Assembly: GCA_965247815.1 (NCBI GenBank)
Contig: CBDFHW010000009.1
Span: 248,001 to 312,000, forward strand
Length of the DNA stretch: 64,000 bases
Source: CBDAQA01 sp965247815
Lineage (GTDB): Bacteria > Planctomycetota > Phycisphaerae > Tepidisphaerales > Tepidisphaeraceae
Direction of reading: 5' to 3'
Under the pieces are notes generated by a model that was given only the letters and a program-made list of their open reading frames with translations, did no database searches and had not been told where the DNA came from. Made by a program: the position numbers and the translations under genes. Positions 41,625-50,736 of this stretch are shown here, piece after piece; position 1 is the first letter of the stretch, and each line of letters starts with the position of its first letter.

Positions 41625-42812
41625 ATGTTGGAGCCCATGGAAACCAGACGAATCGGCGTAATCCTGAACGGTGTTACCGGTCGGATGGGGACCAACCAGC
41701 ACCTGGTCCGGTCCGTACTGGCGATCATCGCCCAGGGCGGGATCAAGGTCGGCGACGACCTTTGTATCATGCCCGATCCGATCATGACTGGACGCAACGC
41801 GAACAAGCTGAAAGCCCTTGCCGAAATGCACGGCAACAAGATTGTCGGGCGACCCCTGAAATACACGACCGATCTGGACGGCGCGATCGGCGACGCGGAT
41901 TACCCCGTGTTCTTCGACGCGTCCGGCACGCTGCAACGTGCAGGCTTTGTCGAGAAAGCGGTCAAGGCAGGCAAGTCGATTTACTGCGAAAAACCCACGG
42001 CCGTCGAAACGTCCGAGGCGCTACGGTTGGCCCGGCTTTGTGAAAATGCGGGGCTCAAGAACGGGGTCGTACAGGACAAACTCTGGCTCCCCGGAATGCG
42101 GAAGATCCAGATGCTCAAGCAGCAGGGATTTTTCGGCAACATTCTCAGTGTCCGCGGTGAATTCGGGTATTGGGTCTTCACCGGGGACGTGCAGGACCAG
42201 CCGGCCCAGCGGCCCAGCTGGAATTACCGCACCGCCGACGGCGGTGGAATCATGATCGACATGTTCTGCCATTGGCAGTACGTGATCAGCAATCTGTTCG
42301 GCAAGATCAAAAGTGTTGTCGCGTACGGGAACACCGATATTGCGAATCGGGTCGGGGAAGACGGGAAATCATACCCGGCCACCGCGGACGATTCGGCTTA
42401 CGCGATCTTCCTGCTCGAAGACGGAACGGTGTGTCAGTTTAACAGCTCATGGTGCACGCGGGTGCGGCGGGACGATCTGCTGACGGTGCAGGTCGACGGG
42501 ACCAACGGATCGGCCGTCGCCGGCCTTCGCGAAGCCTGGGTGCAGGGGATGAGCGAAACTCCAAAGCCCGTCTGGAACCCGGACATCCCGCAGCCGATCA
42601 ATTTCAATCAGGGCTGGCAGCAGGTGCCGAACTCGATCGAATATGACAATGCGTTCAAGATCCAATGGGAACTGTTTTTGAAGCACGTCGCGATCGACAC
42701 GCCGTTCCGATGGACGCTCCGCGAGGGTGCGAAGGGCGTGCAATTGGCCGAGATCGGGATGACGAGTTGGAGGGAGAAGAAGTGGATGGACGTGCCGGAC
42801 TTATTGACTTGA
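41625..42812 (+). CDS. Gfo/Idh/MocA-family oxidoreductase
   Basis: About 395 aa from ATG 41625; ATG 41637 is an alternative. An N-terminal Rossmann domain (RIGVILNGVTGRMGTNQH) is followed by SIYCEKPTAVE, the family EKP motif with its catalytic Lys. The C-terminal GFO_IDH_MocA domain contains GGGIMIDMFCHWQYV with the conserved His. Such enzymes oxidise or reduce sugars and inositols with NAD(P). The adjacent TIM-barrel isomerase/epimerase suggests joint breakdown of an unusual sugar. A long 29-bp inverted repeat separates the two genes. Confidence 0.85.
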   Translation: MLEPMETRRIGVILNGVTGRMGTNQHLVRSVLAIIAQGGIKVGDDLCIMPDPIMTGRNANKLKALAEMHGNKIVGRPLKYTTDLDGAIGDADYPVFFDASGTLQRAGFVEKAVKAGKSIYCEKPTAVETSEALRLARLCENAGLKNGVVQDKLWLPGMRKIQMLKQQGFFGNILSVRGEFGYWVFTGDVQDQPAQRPSWNYRTADGGGIMIDMFCHWQYVISNLFGKIKSVVAYGNTDIANRVGEDGKSYPATADDSAYAIFLLEDGTVCQFNSSWCTRVRRDDLLTVQVDGTNGSAVAGLREAWVQGMSETPKPVWNPDIPQPINFNQGWQQVPNSIEYDNAFKIQWELFLKHVAIDTPFRWTLREGAKGVQLAEIGMTSWREKKWMDVPDLLT

Positions 42813-42819
42813 AGAAGCT

Positions 42820-42965
42820 CGAAATCCGAAACCAGAAATCCGAAGGAACAAAGCCGAAGAAGAAATGGGTACGTCGGGTTTGAACGGCTTCAGATCTTCC
42901 CATATTGATGACCCTTTTGGATTTTTGAATTGGGTTTTCCTTCGGATTTCTGGTTTCGGATTTCG
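42820..42965. repeat. 29-bp perfect inverted repeat with ATCCGAAA motifs
   Basis: The left arm (42820-42848) contains GAAATCCGAA twice, and the right arm (42937-42965) is its exact reverse complement. The spacer is 88 bases. It lies between the Gfo/Idh gene and the TIM-barrel gene, ending 9 bases before the latter's start. A transcript could fold into a very stable hairpin that hides the ribosome-binding region. ATCCGAAA-type short repeats look like a genome-wide dispersed element rather than a gene-specific signal, but I cannot check that. Confidence 0.8.
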
Positions 42966-42974
42966 GATCTTTAT

Positions 42975-43793
42975 ATGCTCAATCTTTCCCGCCTGGCGAT
43001 CCACACGCAGACCACCAAGCCTTGGACGCTGCAGCAATGCGTCGAGGCTTACTCGGCGGCGGGCGTTCGGGGTGTCAGCATTTGGCGGAACGTCATCGAG
43101 CCGATCGGCGCGAAAGAAGCTGGCAGGATCGTCCGCGATCATGGCATGCGTGTCCCCGCGTTGGTTCGCGGCGGCTTCTTCACCGCGATCGACGCACCCG
43201 GCCGAACCTCGGCCCTGGATTCAAATCGTGTCTGCATTGACGAAGCGCGGGAGGTCGGCGCGGAGATGGTCGTGCTGGTCGTCGGCGCGACTCCCGGTTT
43301 GCCGTTGGCTGAGGCACGCAAGCAGGTGACCGAGAGCATGGACGCATTGGTCCCTTACGCGAAGCAGGCGGGAATAAAGCTGGCGATCGAACCGCTGCAC
43401 CCGATGTACGCCGCCGACAAAAGCTGCATCAATCGCATGTCCGACGCCCGCAAGGTCTGTCAGACGATCGGCGATCCGATCGTGGGAATTGCTGTCGATG
43501 TCTATCACGTCTGGTGGGATCCTGACCTGGAGGACGAGATTCGACTTGCCGGGAAACTCGGGCTGATCTTTGGTTTCCACGTCTGCGACTGGCTCGCCGA
43601 TACGCGGCATCTCCTGACCGATCGCGGGCTGATGGGGGAAGGCGTCATTGGCGTCCGCGGTATTCGGAGACTGGTCGAAACGGCTGGTTTTTCGGGCGCG
43701 ATCGAGGTCGAAATCTTCTCCGAGCGGCATTGGGCGAAAAACCAAACTGCTTATGTAGAAGAGATAAAAACGGCGTACGAGAAGTTCGTGTAA
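42975..43793 (+). CDS. Xylose-isomerase-like TIM-barrel sugar phosphate isomerase/epimerase
   Basis: A 272-aa protein starting at ATG 42975, just after the inverted repeat; an upstream in-frame start would translate the repeat arm. Metal-binding residues fit the AP_endonuc_2/IolE/hydroxypyruvate-isomerase fold: IEPLHPMY (Glu), VGIAVDVYHVWWD (Asp, His), FGFHVCDW (His) and IEVEIFSERHW (Glu). It is expected to isomerise or epimerise a keto-sugar or inositol-like compound. The preceding oxidoreductase gene supports a short sugar pathway. The ribosome-binding site is not clear because of the repeat. Confidence 0.83.
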   Translation: MLNLSRLAIHTQTTKPWTLQQCVEAYSAAGVRGVSIWRNVIEPIGAKEAGRIVRDHGMRVPALVRGGFFTAIDAPGRTSALDSNRVCIDEAREVGAEMVVLVVGATPGLPLAEARKQVTESMDALVPYAKQAGIKLAIEPLHPMYAADKSCINRMSDARKVCQTIGDPIVGIAVDVYHVWWDPDLEDEIRLAGKLGLIFGFHVCDWLADTRHLLTDRGLMGEGVIGVRGIRRLVETAGFSGAIEVEIFSERHWAKNQTAYVEEIKTAYEKFV

Positions 43794-43824
43794 TCGGTTG
43801 CTCGACGACGATCTGCCTCCGGAT

Positions 43825-44727
43825 TCAACCCGCGAAAACGTTGTCGTTCGAAGGAAGAATCGCGCGTCGGAACTGCCGCGGAGTCGTACCCCGGCGTTTT
43901 AAAAACTGTCGGTTGAAGTTCGAAAGGTTCGCGAACCCCGAACTGTAACAGACGTCGACAATCGGCAGATCGGTTTCGAGTAACAACCGGCAGGCCTCAC
44001 CGAGGCGAAGATCGAGTACGAAATCGGTGAACGATCGACCGTGCTGGTTACGGAACGCGCGAGAGAATCCACCGGGGGACAGCCGCACCAGATGCGCGAC
44101 GCGGGCCAGATCCAGATCGTCCGTCATGTGCCGATGGATGTAATCGATCGCGCGGCCGAGTTTTTGAACCTCGGGACTGCCCGTCGCTGATTCAAAACTC
44201 GCGCCGGCAAGGGTCCGGGCGGGCAGGGTTGCCAGATGTCCGAGCAGGCTAACTAGAGAGGCCACCCTTTGCGCTCCTTCGGATTCGAAGGTCTCGGCCA
44301 ATCGTCGGGTTGATTCGCCCGATTGCGATCCGAAGTAAAGCCCGCGGCCGGCGCTTACTAGGAGGCTTTGCACGCGGCGGAGTTCTTTCTGTTTGAAAAA
44401 ATCACTTCCGAAACAATCCATGCGGAACTGTACGTACCGGGACTTTGACACGTGAGACGAAGCGTCAGGTATGGGCGGGTCGCTATGAAAGAGGTGCGGC
44501 AGATTCGGCCCGAATAGATACAGGTCACCGGTGGCATAGTGCCCTTGCGCGTCGCCAACGAGCCTGCGCCCGGTACCGGCATCGATGCTCAGGATTTCGA
44601 CTTCGGGATGAACGTGCCACGGGCAGTCGAACATGACGCCGCTGAATCGGCGACAGGCGAATGACCCTTGGCTGGAGATATGTTCGACGCGCGGCCGCAT
44701 CGCTACATGATACCATACAGCGACCAT
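43825..44727 (-). CDS. AraC-family transcriptional regulator
   Basis: About 300 aa; ATG 44700 would trim nine residues. The N-terminal cupin (FDCPWHVHPEVEILSIDAGT ... DLYLFGPNLPHLFHS) is followed by the C-terminal AraC DNA-binding domain, with DLDLARVAHLVRLSPGGFSR and VDVCYSSGFANLSNFNRQF plus TTPRQFRR. It is convergent with the sugar oxidoreductase/isomerase pair, whose stop is 32 bases from this gene's end. It is divergent from the ferredoxin gene of the P450 system, so either set could be its target. Confidence 0.82.
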   Translation of the reverse strand: MVAVWYHVAMRPRVEHISSQGSFACRRFSGVMFDCPWHVHPEVEILSIDAGTGRRLVGDAQGHYATGDLYLFGPNLPHLFHSDPPIPDASSHVSKSRYVQFRMDCFGSDFFKQKELRRVQSLLVSAGRGLYFGSQSGESTRRLAETFESEGAQRVASLVSLLGHLATLPARTLAGASFESATGSPEVQKLGRAIDYIHRHMTDDLDLARVAHLVRLSPGGFSRAFRNQHGRSFTDFVLDLRLGEACRLLLETDLPIVDVCYSSGFANLSNFNRQFLKRRGTTPRQFRRAILPSNDNVFAG

Positions 44728-44864
44728 TTACTTAAAATCATCGGATATGCGCATTATTAGTATCAGAACGTGTTGTGGGAGATGTAGCGTCGCTACGTGC
44801 AGAACGACATACTTCTATTCAGCGAAACAAACGGGCTGTAGAAGTTTTTCGGCAAGGAGCGCAC

Positions 44865-45176
44865 GTGGCACGCATTACCTACGTTACACCGGATCAAGAA
44901 GTGGTCGTCGTCGAAGCAGCGAATGGAACCCTGATGACCGCGGCGGTTCAAAACCAGGTTAAAGGAATCGACGGCGAGTGCGGTGGAGTTTGCTCGTGTG
45001 CTACCTGTCATGTTCAGATCGACCCCGAATGGGTCGACCGCGTGGGCCCGCCCAACGACGCCGAGTCCGCCATGCTGGAACTCGACGAGCACGTTACCCC
45101 GGCCAGCCGGCTCGGTTGTCAGGTGCCGATCCGGCCTGAGCTCGACGGGCTCAAGGTCCAGGTGGTGGGCCGATGA
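44865..45176 (+). CDS. 2Fe-2S ferredoxin (adrenodoxin/putidaredoxin type)
   Basis: A 103-aa protein. GTG 44865 is chosen because AAGGAG (44854-44859) lies 5 bases upstream and the product then starts with the usual ARITYVTPDQ strand. The cluster ligands are C-x5-C-x2-C (ECGGVCSCATC) plus a late Cys in SRLGCQVPI, the vertebrate-type [2Fe-2S] pattern used with bacterial class I P450s. It overlaps the reductase gene by ATGA (45173-45176). It should carry electrons from the reductase to the P450 encoded downstream. Confidence 0.9.
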   Translation: MARITYVTPDQEVVVVEAANGTLMTAAVQNQVKGIDGECGGVCSCATCHVQIDPEWVDRVGPPNDAESAMLELDEHVTPASRLGCQVPIRPELDGLKVQVVGR

Positions 45177-46417
45177 GCCGGCCCGATCCAGTAGAACACA
45201 AAGTTGTGATCGTCGGTGGTGGTCACGCGGCCGCGCAGCTGTGCGTGTCGCTTCGGCAGGCGAAGTGGCCGGGCAGCATCACGATGGTGTGCGACGAACC
45301 GAGCGCCCCTTACCACCGCCCCCCGTTGTCAAAATCACAACTGGACCCCGCGACCGAAACGCCTTTACAGATGATTCGGCCTGTCGGTTTCTACGCGCAG
45401 CAGAACGTCGAGCTGAGGCTCGGACAAACGGTACGAGCCATCGACCGGGAAACCCGCGTTGTCGAAGTCGGGCACGACAAGTTGCCTTACGATTCACTCA
45501 TACTGGCGACCGGGTCATTGAGCCGACGACCGCCTATTACCGGGATCGAGCACGCCCGGGTGTTCTCGCTGCGAACCGCCGAGGATGCCGCGACGCTGCG
45601 GGACCGCGTCAGGGACGTCAAGCGTGTGGCGATCGTCGGGGCAGGATTTATCGGCCTGGAAGTCGCGTCATCGCTCAGAAAGCTGGGACGGGAAGTTGTC
45701 GTTCTGGAGATGGCCAAGCACGTGCTTTCCCGCGTCACGTCACCGGCGGTGTCGGCGTACTTCGAATCGCTGCACCGTGGTCACGGCGTCGACCTGCGTA
45801 CAGGCGTTTCGGTATCAATGATCCACGAAGAAGACCGGCAGCTTGTTCTTTCGTCGGCCGACGAGTCGGTCGTCTGCCGGGCCGACCTGATCGTCGTCGG
45901 CGCCGGGGCCAGGCCCAATGATGACATCGCACGGCTCGCCCTGCTCGAGGTGAATAACGGCATCCTGGTCGACGAACATAATCGCACGTCCGACCCGTCG
46001 ATTTATGCGATGGGTGACTGCTGCAACCAGTTTCACCCGAAATATCAAACGCGGCTGCGGCTCGAATCGGTGCAAAACGCCACCGATCAGGCAAAGGGCG
46101 TTGCGTCTGCGATCTGCGGGTCGCCCGCCCCGGCCGAGACGGTCCCCTGGTTCTGGTCCGATCAATACGACGTGAAGTTGCAGATTGTCGGCATCTCGAC
46201 CGGATACGACCAATGCGTGATCAGGGGTCGCGCCGAAGTCGGCGCATCGTTCTCGGCGTGGTATCTGAAGCACGGGCAGGTGATAGCCGTCGATGCGATC
46301 AACGACCCCCGGGCGTACGTCATGGGAAGTAAACTGATCCAAGCCGGCGCTCGCCCGGACCCCGAAGCATTCGCAGACACGAACCGGGATCTCAAAGAAC
46401 TGATCCAACGGACTTGA
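45173..46417 (+). CDS. Ferredoxin reductase (FAD-dependent, putidaredoxin-reductase type)
   Basis: A 414-aa FAD/NAD(P) two-dinucleotide-fold flavoprotein. The FAD motif is IVGGGHAAAQL (residues about 11-21), followed by YHRPPLSK; the NAD site is VAIVGAGFIGLEVAS (about 146-160) and the late FAD motif IYAMGDCC. The C-terminal reductase domain carries PWFWSDQYD. It is the typical partner of adrenodoxin-type ferredoxins, taking electrons from NADH. Translational overlap with the ferredoxin and proximity to the P450 (72-base gap) mark one operon. Confidence 0.92.
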   Translation: MSRPDPVEHKVVIVGGGHAAAQLCVSLRQAKWPGSITMVCDEPSAPYHRPPLSKSQLDPATETPLQMIRPVGFYAQQNVELRLGQTVRAIDRETRVVEVGHDKLPYDSLILATGSLSRRPPITGIEHARVFSLRTAEDAATLRDRVRDVKRVAIVGAGFIGLEVASSLRKLGREVVVLEMAKHVLSRVTSPAVSAYFESLHRGHGVDLRTGVSVSMIHEEDRQLVLSSADESVVCRADLIVVGAGARPNDDIARLALLEVNNGILVDEHNRTSDPSIYAMGDCCNQFHPKYQTRLRLESVQNATDQAKGVASAICGSPAPAETVPWFWSDQYDVKLQIVGISTGYDQCVIRGRAEVGASFSAWYLKHGQVIAVDAINDPRAYVMGSKLIQAGARPDPEAFADTNRDLKELIQRT

Positions 46418-46488
46418 AGACCAACGCCGGATTCGTCGTTAGAAACTTTTCATACAGCTGAACCCTTTCATCTTTCGGACGAATCATC

Positions 46489-47631
46489 ATGAACGTTGAA
46501 CGCGACCCCTTCATTCAGAAACGTAAGGACACCGGCATCGAGCACATGGAAGCCGAGGGGCAGGACATGCCACTGATTCTTCGCCTCCAGGACGTGCGTA
46601 AGGCGACAAAGGACTGGAAAACTTTCAGCAACGATGACCCGTTCATGATCGTCCCCCATTCGGAGGCAAACGTTCGATCGGTACGGCAATATCCGATCGA
46701 AACCGATCCGCCCGACCACACAGATTATCGCGCGTTGGTCGAACCGTTTTTCAATCGCCCGAACGACGCCGAGTATCAGGCGGGCATGCGCAAACTCGTA
46801 GAGGAGATGATCGCCACAGCCGCGAAGGCGCAATCGGTCGAGATCGTCCGCGAGTTCTCACTGCCGCTTCAGTCACGGTCTCTGACAAAATTATTGAACG
46901 TGGACGAATCCGAAGCCGACCTCTGGATCAGCTGGGGGACTCACGTGTTCAAAGAAGGGGACGGCGTGTCAAAAGGCGCGGGGCTTGCCGACTACATTCG
47001 CCGTAAGTTCGAAGAGACGGCAAACTCTGACGGGCCCGATTTTTTCAGCAGCTTGAACCGCATCGACTTCCGGGGCCGAAAGCTCACGCTCGAGGAAAAG
47101 CACGGGTTTGCCAACATGGCCTTCGCCGGCGGTCGCGACACCGTGATCCACACCGTGTCCAGTGTGATCGCCTACTTCGCCGAGCACCCCGAAGGGTTGG
47201 ACTTTCTTCGGCAGGATCCGGCACGAATCATCACGGCCACTGAAGAGTTTGTCCGATTCGTCAGCCCACTGACCGCGATCGCTCGCAAGTGCCCGCAAGG
47301 CGCAAAAGTGCTCGATGCCGAGGTCGGACCCGGCGGTCGTGTCGGGCTGTGCTGGCCGTCCGCGAACCGCGATGAAACCCATTTTTCCAACGCCCAGGAA
47401 GTGGTTCTGGATCGATCGCCTAACCCGCACGTCGGGTTCGGGTTCGGAATCCATCGATGTCTCGGCGCCGCGCAGGCGCGTCTCATCATTCGCACGCTGC
47501 TGCAGTCGCTTTGCGACAGAATCAAGACCATCACGCTGATCGAGGCCGTTCCGGAGATCGAGAAAGAATCGTCTTTCGAAAGACAGGTTGGTTACAAGAT
47601 GCTGCGTGTGTCGTTCACGGCGTCGGCTTGA
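46489..47631 (+). CDS. Cytochrome P450 (bacterial class I)
   Basis: A 380-aa soluble P450. I-helix motif FAGGRDTVIHTV, K-helix EEFVR with SPLTAIAR, and haem loop GFGFGIHRCLG with Cys324. ETDPPDHTDYRALVEPFF near residue 65 is the conserved bacterial B-helix/C-helix region. Short bacterial P450s of this style hydroxylate terpenes, fatty acids or aromatic compounds. Its redox chain is encoded immediately upstream, making a self-contained monooxygenase system. Substrate cannot be inferred from the neighbours. The 3' end overlaps the convergent membrane-protein gene by 17 bases. Confidence 0.92.
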   Translation: MNVERDPFIQKRKDTGIEHMEAEGQDMPLILRLQDVRKATKDWKTFSNDDPFMIVPHSEANVRSVRQYPIETDPPDHTDYRALVEPFFNRPNDAEYQAGMRKLVEEMIATAAKAQSVEIVREFSLPLQSRSLTKLLNVDESEADLWISWGTHVFKEGDGVSKGAGLADYIRRKFEETANSDGPDFFSSLNRIDFRGRKLTLEEKHGFANMAFAGGRDTVIHTVSSVIAYFAEHPEGLDFLRQDPARIITATEEFVRFVSPLTAIARKCPQGAKVLDAEVGPGGRVGLCWPSANRDETHFSNAQEVVLDRSPNPHVGFGFGIHRCLGAAQARLIIRTLLQSLCDRIKTITLIEAVPEIEKESSFERQVGYKMLRVSFTASA

Positions 47632-48397
47632 GCTGTATTTGTTCTGAAAAAGCCGCTTGCTCGAGCGTCAACCAAGGCTCATAGACCCGTCGACGCAATC
47701 CGATTCGCCGAGCTATAAAAACCGCCATAACCAGCGACGACACCGTCCATGCGGCGCACGTCGCGAACTCAGTTGCCGTGGCCGTCCGGTCACCGACCGT
47801 GTACGCGCTTAAGATCGTAAAAACGATCTGCATCGCGAGGATCATTCCGCCGAACCTTAGGGGCAACGAAATCGAGCTGCGAGAATCGGACCCGCCTGCC
47901 CTGAAAGCGAACCGGAGGCAGGCGAGCAGTAGCGTTAATGCGCCCAGAGAGAGAACTACCATCGCAAGCATCAGGTGCTTGGCCGGCGTTCCACGCGTGG
48001 AGACACTCGCCAGTGACAGCAGAGCCGGCGAGAATAGAACGAACCCCAGATTGAGCAAAGCCGACTTTTGCGCGAGGGTTATCGGCTCCCCCAGCGCGGG
48101 CATCAGGCGTGCGGTTCGTGGTTTCGAATGATCGTCGGGATAGAGTTGGCCGAAATCATGAAGCAGCAGACGTTCGAGTGCCGGGACTGTTCGTTGCAGA
48201 TCCGCCGTCAGATCATCCGACGCGCCGAGCCGTTGGTTTGCCTGCTCGATCGCGGCCTGCTCGTCACGGCAACACAGTTCCTCGTCCACCGCCTCCTGCA
48301 GGTGCATCAGCAGTTCTAAACGCATTCGGAGTTTGCGACGCTGCGTTGCAGCGACGGGTCTGACGATTCGCTCGACGTGAACCATGAGCTCGTTCAT
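47615..48397 (-). CDS. Membrane protein with permease-prefix-like N-terminus
   Basis: A 260-aa protein. ATG 48397 has GGGAGGTG upstream and overlaps the PadR stop as ATGA. The first about 90 residues are a soluble helical region (RRKLRMRLELLMHLQEAVDE ... AIEQANQRLG) similar to the prefix domain of PadR-associated permeases. Four hydrophobic segments follow between about 110 and 235. PadR/membrane-protein pairs are typical: the regulator controls the pair in response to an envelope or xenobiotic signal. The membrane function is unknown. Confidence 0.7.
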   Translation of the reverse strand: MNELMVHVERIVRPVAATQRRKLRMRLELLMHLQEAVDEELCCRDEQAAIEQANQRLGASDDLTADLQRTVPALERLLLHDFGQLYPDDHSKPRTARLMPALGEPITLAQKSALLNLGFVLFSPALLSLASVSTRGTPAKHLMLAMVVLSLGALTLLLACLRFAFRAGGSDSRSSISLPLRFGGMILAMQIVFTILSAYTVGDRTATATEFATCAAWTVSSLVMAVFIARRIGLRRRVYEPWLTLEQAAFSEQIQLKPTP

Positions 48398-48765
48398 GCC
48401 ACACCTCCCATAATTCCGCCGAAGATTTGGACGAAAAGATTCCATTCGACACGCGACTGTTCCAGCCGCTTTCTTCCCTTGGCAGTCAATCGGTAGACGC
48501 GCCGCCTTGGCCCGCGCCGCGCGGTTTCGCCGGCTTCCCAGGTCGCTTTGACCGTCCCGCTTTTTTCGAGTCGGTACAACGCCGGGTAAAGAGAACCCTC
48601 TTTCAGCTTCAACAGGCCCGACCCTGACGCTTCCAACCGTTTCAAGATCTCAAACCCGTGAGCGTCGCCCGTGCGAAGCACGGCAAGCACAAGGTTTTCC
48701 AAATGCCCGCGGAGTTGATCACCGCTGATGTCGCCCATGACTTCATATTTAGCCTGTCTAGGCAT
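48394..48765 (-). CDS. PadR-family transcriptional regulator
   Basis: A 123-aa winged-helix protein; MGDISGDQ (ATG 48738) is an alternative start. PadR hallmarks are LRGHLENLVLAVLRTGDAHG, FEILKRLE, KEGSLYPALYRLEKSGTV and GPRRRVYRLTAKGRKRLE. PadR proteins repress neighbouring genes until a ligand binds. Its stop overlaps the start of the downstream membrane protein, so the two are cotranscribed and probably coregulated. Confidence 0.9.
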   Translation of the reverse strand: MPRQAKYEVMGDISGDQLRGHLENLVLAVLRTGDAHGFEILKRLEASGSGLLKLKEGSLYPALYRLEKSGTVKATWEAGETARRGPRRRVYRLTAKGRKRLEQSRVEWNLFVQIFGGIMGGVA

Positions 48766-48840
48766 TAAAGTCCAGTCTTTTTTTTGGTCGGAGCAGTATC
48801 GTTCAGTGTGTTATTTCCGGACCAAGAGGTGAGAGCGAGG

Positions 48841-49869
48841 TCAGCCGCCGATATACCTGTTCACCAGTGACCGGGCGCGGGCGATCTCAGTGGTGCCCGA
48901 CACGATGCAACGGGCGTCGGAGAATACAGTGAGCATGACGCCTGTTTCTTCCGTGAGGTGACAACGCAGCAAAAAAGCAGAGTGCTCGATACGCCCCACG
49001 GTCGAAAGCGTGCGGGCCAAGTGCTCCAGGTCGATCTGCGAAGACTTTGCCGGGCGGACCTGCACGGCGTTTCTGCCGCACAACGACGCGATCGAGGTTT
49101 CCGGGATCCGATCGAGGTATTCGAAATTTCGACGGCCGCAGCACTCGCAGTCAGGTCTTGGTCCGGAGGTGTCGATCGAGCGCCATCGACCGGTCCACAG
49201 ATCCAGCGACAGCAACCCCGTGTCCGTCGACTCGGGATGTCCGGACAGTATCTTGATCGCGGCGATCGCCTGCAGTGACGCCACCACGCCGGCCGCGGGT
49301 CCGAGCACCCCGGCGGTGTCGCAGGTCGGCAGCTCGCCGGCAAGTGGTGGTGCGGGGAATACGCACCGAAGGCAGGGCGTAATGCCCGGCCGAATCGTCA
49401 TGACGCGACCGTCGGTCCCGACGCACGCGCCGTAAACCCAGGGGATGTCTCGCTTCACGGCAAGGTCGTTCACGAGATACCGGGTCTCGACGTTATCCGT
49501 ACCGTCGAGGATCAGGTCGACGCCTTCACCGACGAGTCCGTCGATATTGCCGGCGTGTACGTCCACGATCAGCGGACGCAGCGCCACCGTCGAGTTGATA
49601 GCGGACAACCGTCGCCCCGCTGCGATCGCCTTCGGCGTTCCGTCGCGGGCGTCGGCTTCGTCGTAGAGCACCTGCCGCTGAAGATTCGTCCATTCGACGA
49701 CGTCACGGTCGACTACTGTCAGCTGGCCGACGCCGGCGCGAACCAGTTGTTCGGCGATCACCCCGCCGAGTGCGCCGCAACCGATCAGCAGCACGCGCGC
49801 GTCACCCAGCCGCTGCTGTCCAGCCGGCCCGACAAACGGAAGTAAAGTCTGGCGGTGGTATCGATCCAT
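48841..49869 (-). CDS. ThiF/MoeB-family E1-like adenylyltransferase
   Basis: A 342-aa protein from ATG 49869. The adenylation domain is complete: YHRQTLLPFVG, GCGALGGVIAEQLVRAGVG (ATP/Rossmann), DRDVVEWTNLQRQ, DGTDNVETR and zinc Cys pairs CLRC and CECC. These enzymes adenylate the C-terminal glycine of ThiS/MoaD-type sulfur carriers, for thiamine or molybdopterin synthesis. The C-terminal 100 residues form an extra domain instead of a rhodanese. No ThiS or MoaD gene is nearby, so the carrier is encoded elsewhere or the role differs. Confidence 0.88.
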   Translation of the reverse strand: MDRYHRQTLLPFVGPAGQQRLGDARVLLIGCGALGGVIAEQLVRAGVGQLTVVDRDVVEWTNLQRQVLYDEADARDGTPKAIAAGRRLSAINSTVALRPLIVDVHAGNIDGLVGEGVDLILDGTDNVETRYLVNDLAVKRDIPWVYGACVGTDGRVMTIRPGITPCLRCVFPAPPLAGELPTCDTAGVLGPAAGVVASLQAIAAIKILSGHPESTDTGLLSLDLWTGRWRSIDTSGPRPDCECCGRRNFEYLDRIPETSIASLCGRNAVQVRPAKSSQIDLEHLARTLSTVGRIEHSAFLLRCHLTEETGVMLTVFSDARCIVSGTTEIARARSLVNRYIGG

Positions 49870-49919
49870 GAATGGCAATCACTTTGTCAAAATTTCCTCA
49901 CAACGGTCGACGCCTCTTC

Positions 49920-50507
49920 CTACCAGCCGCGTGCGTAATCGGCGTAGCTGTAATACTTCGGGGACGACTCGATCCGTATGTGCAGCCAGGAAACACCCGC
50001 GCCCGACGTGCTGACCCACATGGGCTGATTGTCGATACGCTTTTCGGCCTCCCGGCCGACGGCTTCCCAGAACTCGTGCTGCTGCGCGACCGGCGCCGTG
50101 CGGCAAAACCCGGCGAGGTGTCTGTACGAGGACGACGCGTCGATCGGAACGGGAGCAATTAGCGTGGCGTCTTGCTCAAGATTCGGGAAGACCACGACGC
50201 CGTTGCCGGCGGCGTTTTTAAACTGATCGGCAAACGCCTTCGCATCTGCTTTGCCGACCAGCCCGGGGGCGTCCAGCAGGACGAACTCGAACGGGTCGTG
50301 GGCGATCCCGTTCATCACCGGCGTCGTCTCCCACCGGTAGGCGTTGAGCTTCACATCGGCCAGAAAATCGACGATCGCGGTTCGGCTCGTCGAATCTTTC
50401 TGCCAAGCACGGACGACGTCCAGATAGCTGGAGACTTTTTCATCGCGATAGATCCGCACACGATGTCGTTTCGCCCCGTCCAGAGATTCGGTTTTCAATT
50501 CCCACAT
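49920..50507 (-). CDS. Uncharacterised protein (DUF6940-like)
   Basis: A 195-aa soluble protein with no signal peptide or membrane helix. Visible conserved-looking blocks are FLADVKLNAYRWETTPVMN, FEFVLLDAPGL, VVVFPNLEQDATLIAP, SYRHLAGFCRTAP and QQHEFWEAVG. These resemble the DUF6940 family, which has no assigned activity; this match is from memory and should be treated as tentative. It lies 50 bases upstream of the ThiF-like gene on the same strand and could be cotranscribed with it. Confidence 0.6.
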   Translation of the reverse strand: MWELKTESLDGAKRHRVRIYRDEKVSSYLDVVRAWQKDSTSRTAIVDFLADVKLNAYRWETTPVMNGIAHDPFEFVLLDAPGLVGKADAKAFADQFKNAAGNGVVVFPNLEQDATLIAPVPIDASSSYRHLAGFCRTAPVAQQHEFWEAVGREAEKRIDNQPMWVSTSGAGVSWLHIRIESSPKYYSYADYARGW

Positions 50508-50736
50508 GCGTTTTGCCTTGCTGTTCGCGATCGCCGGCCGTATTCCGATTCGGCAACGCTATAGACCGTATGCTACTCGATCCGCCGCCCGTAGCGGATT
50601 GCGGACTGCCACATCACGCTAGGCAATGAACTTATGACCGCGATTTCTTTCGGCCGTGATACCTGTCGTCATGAATCGGAACACGAATTCAACTTTCACC
50701 TGCCCAGGCTAAGATGTCAGACCAGGAGGCTTCGCA

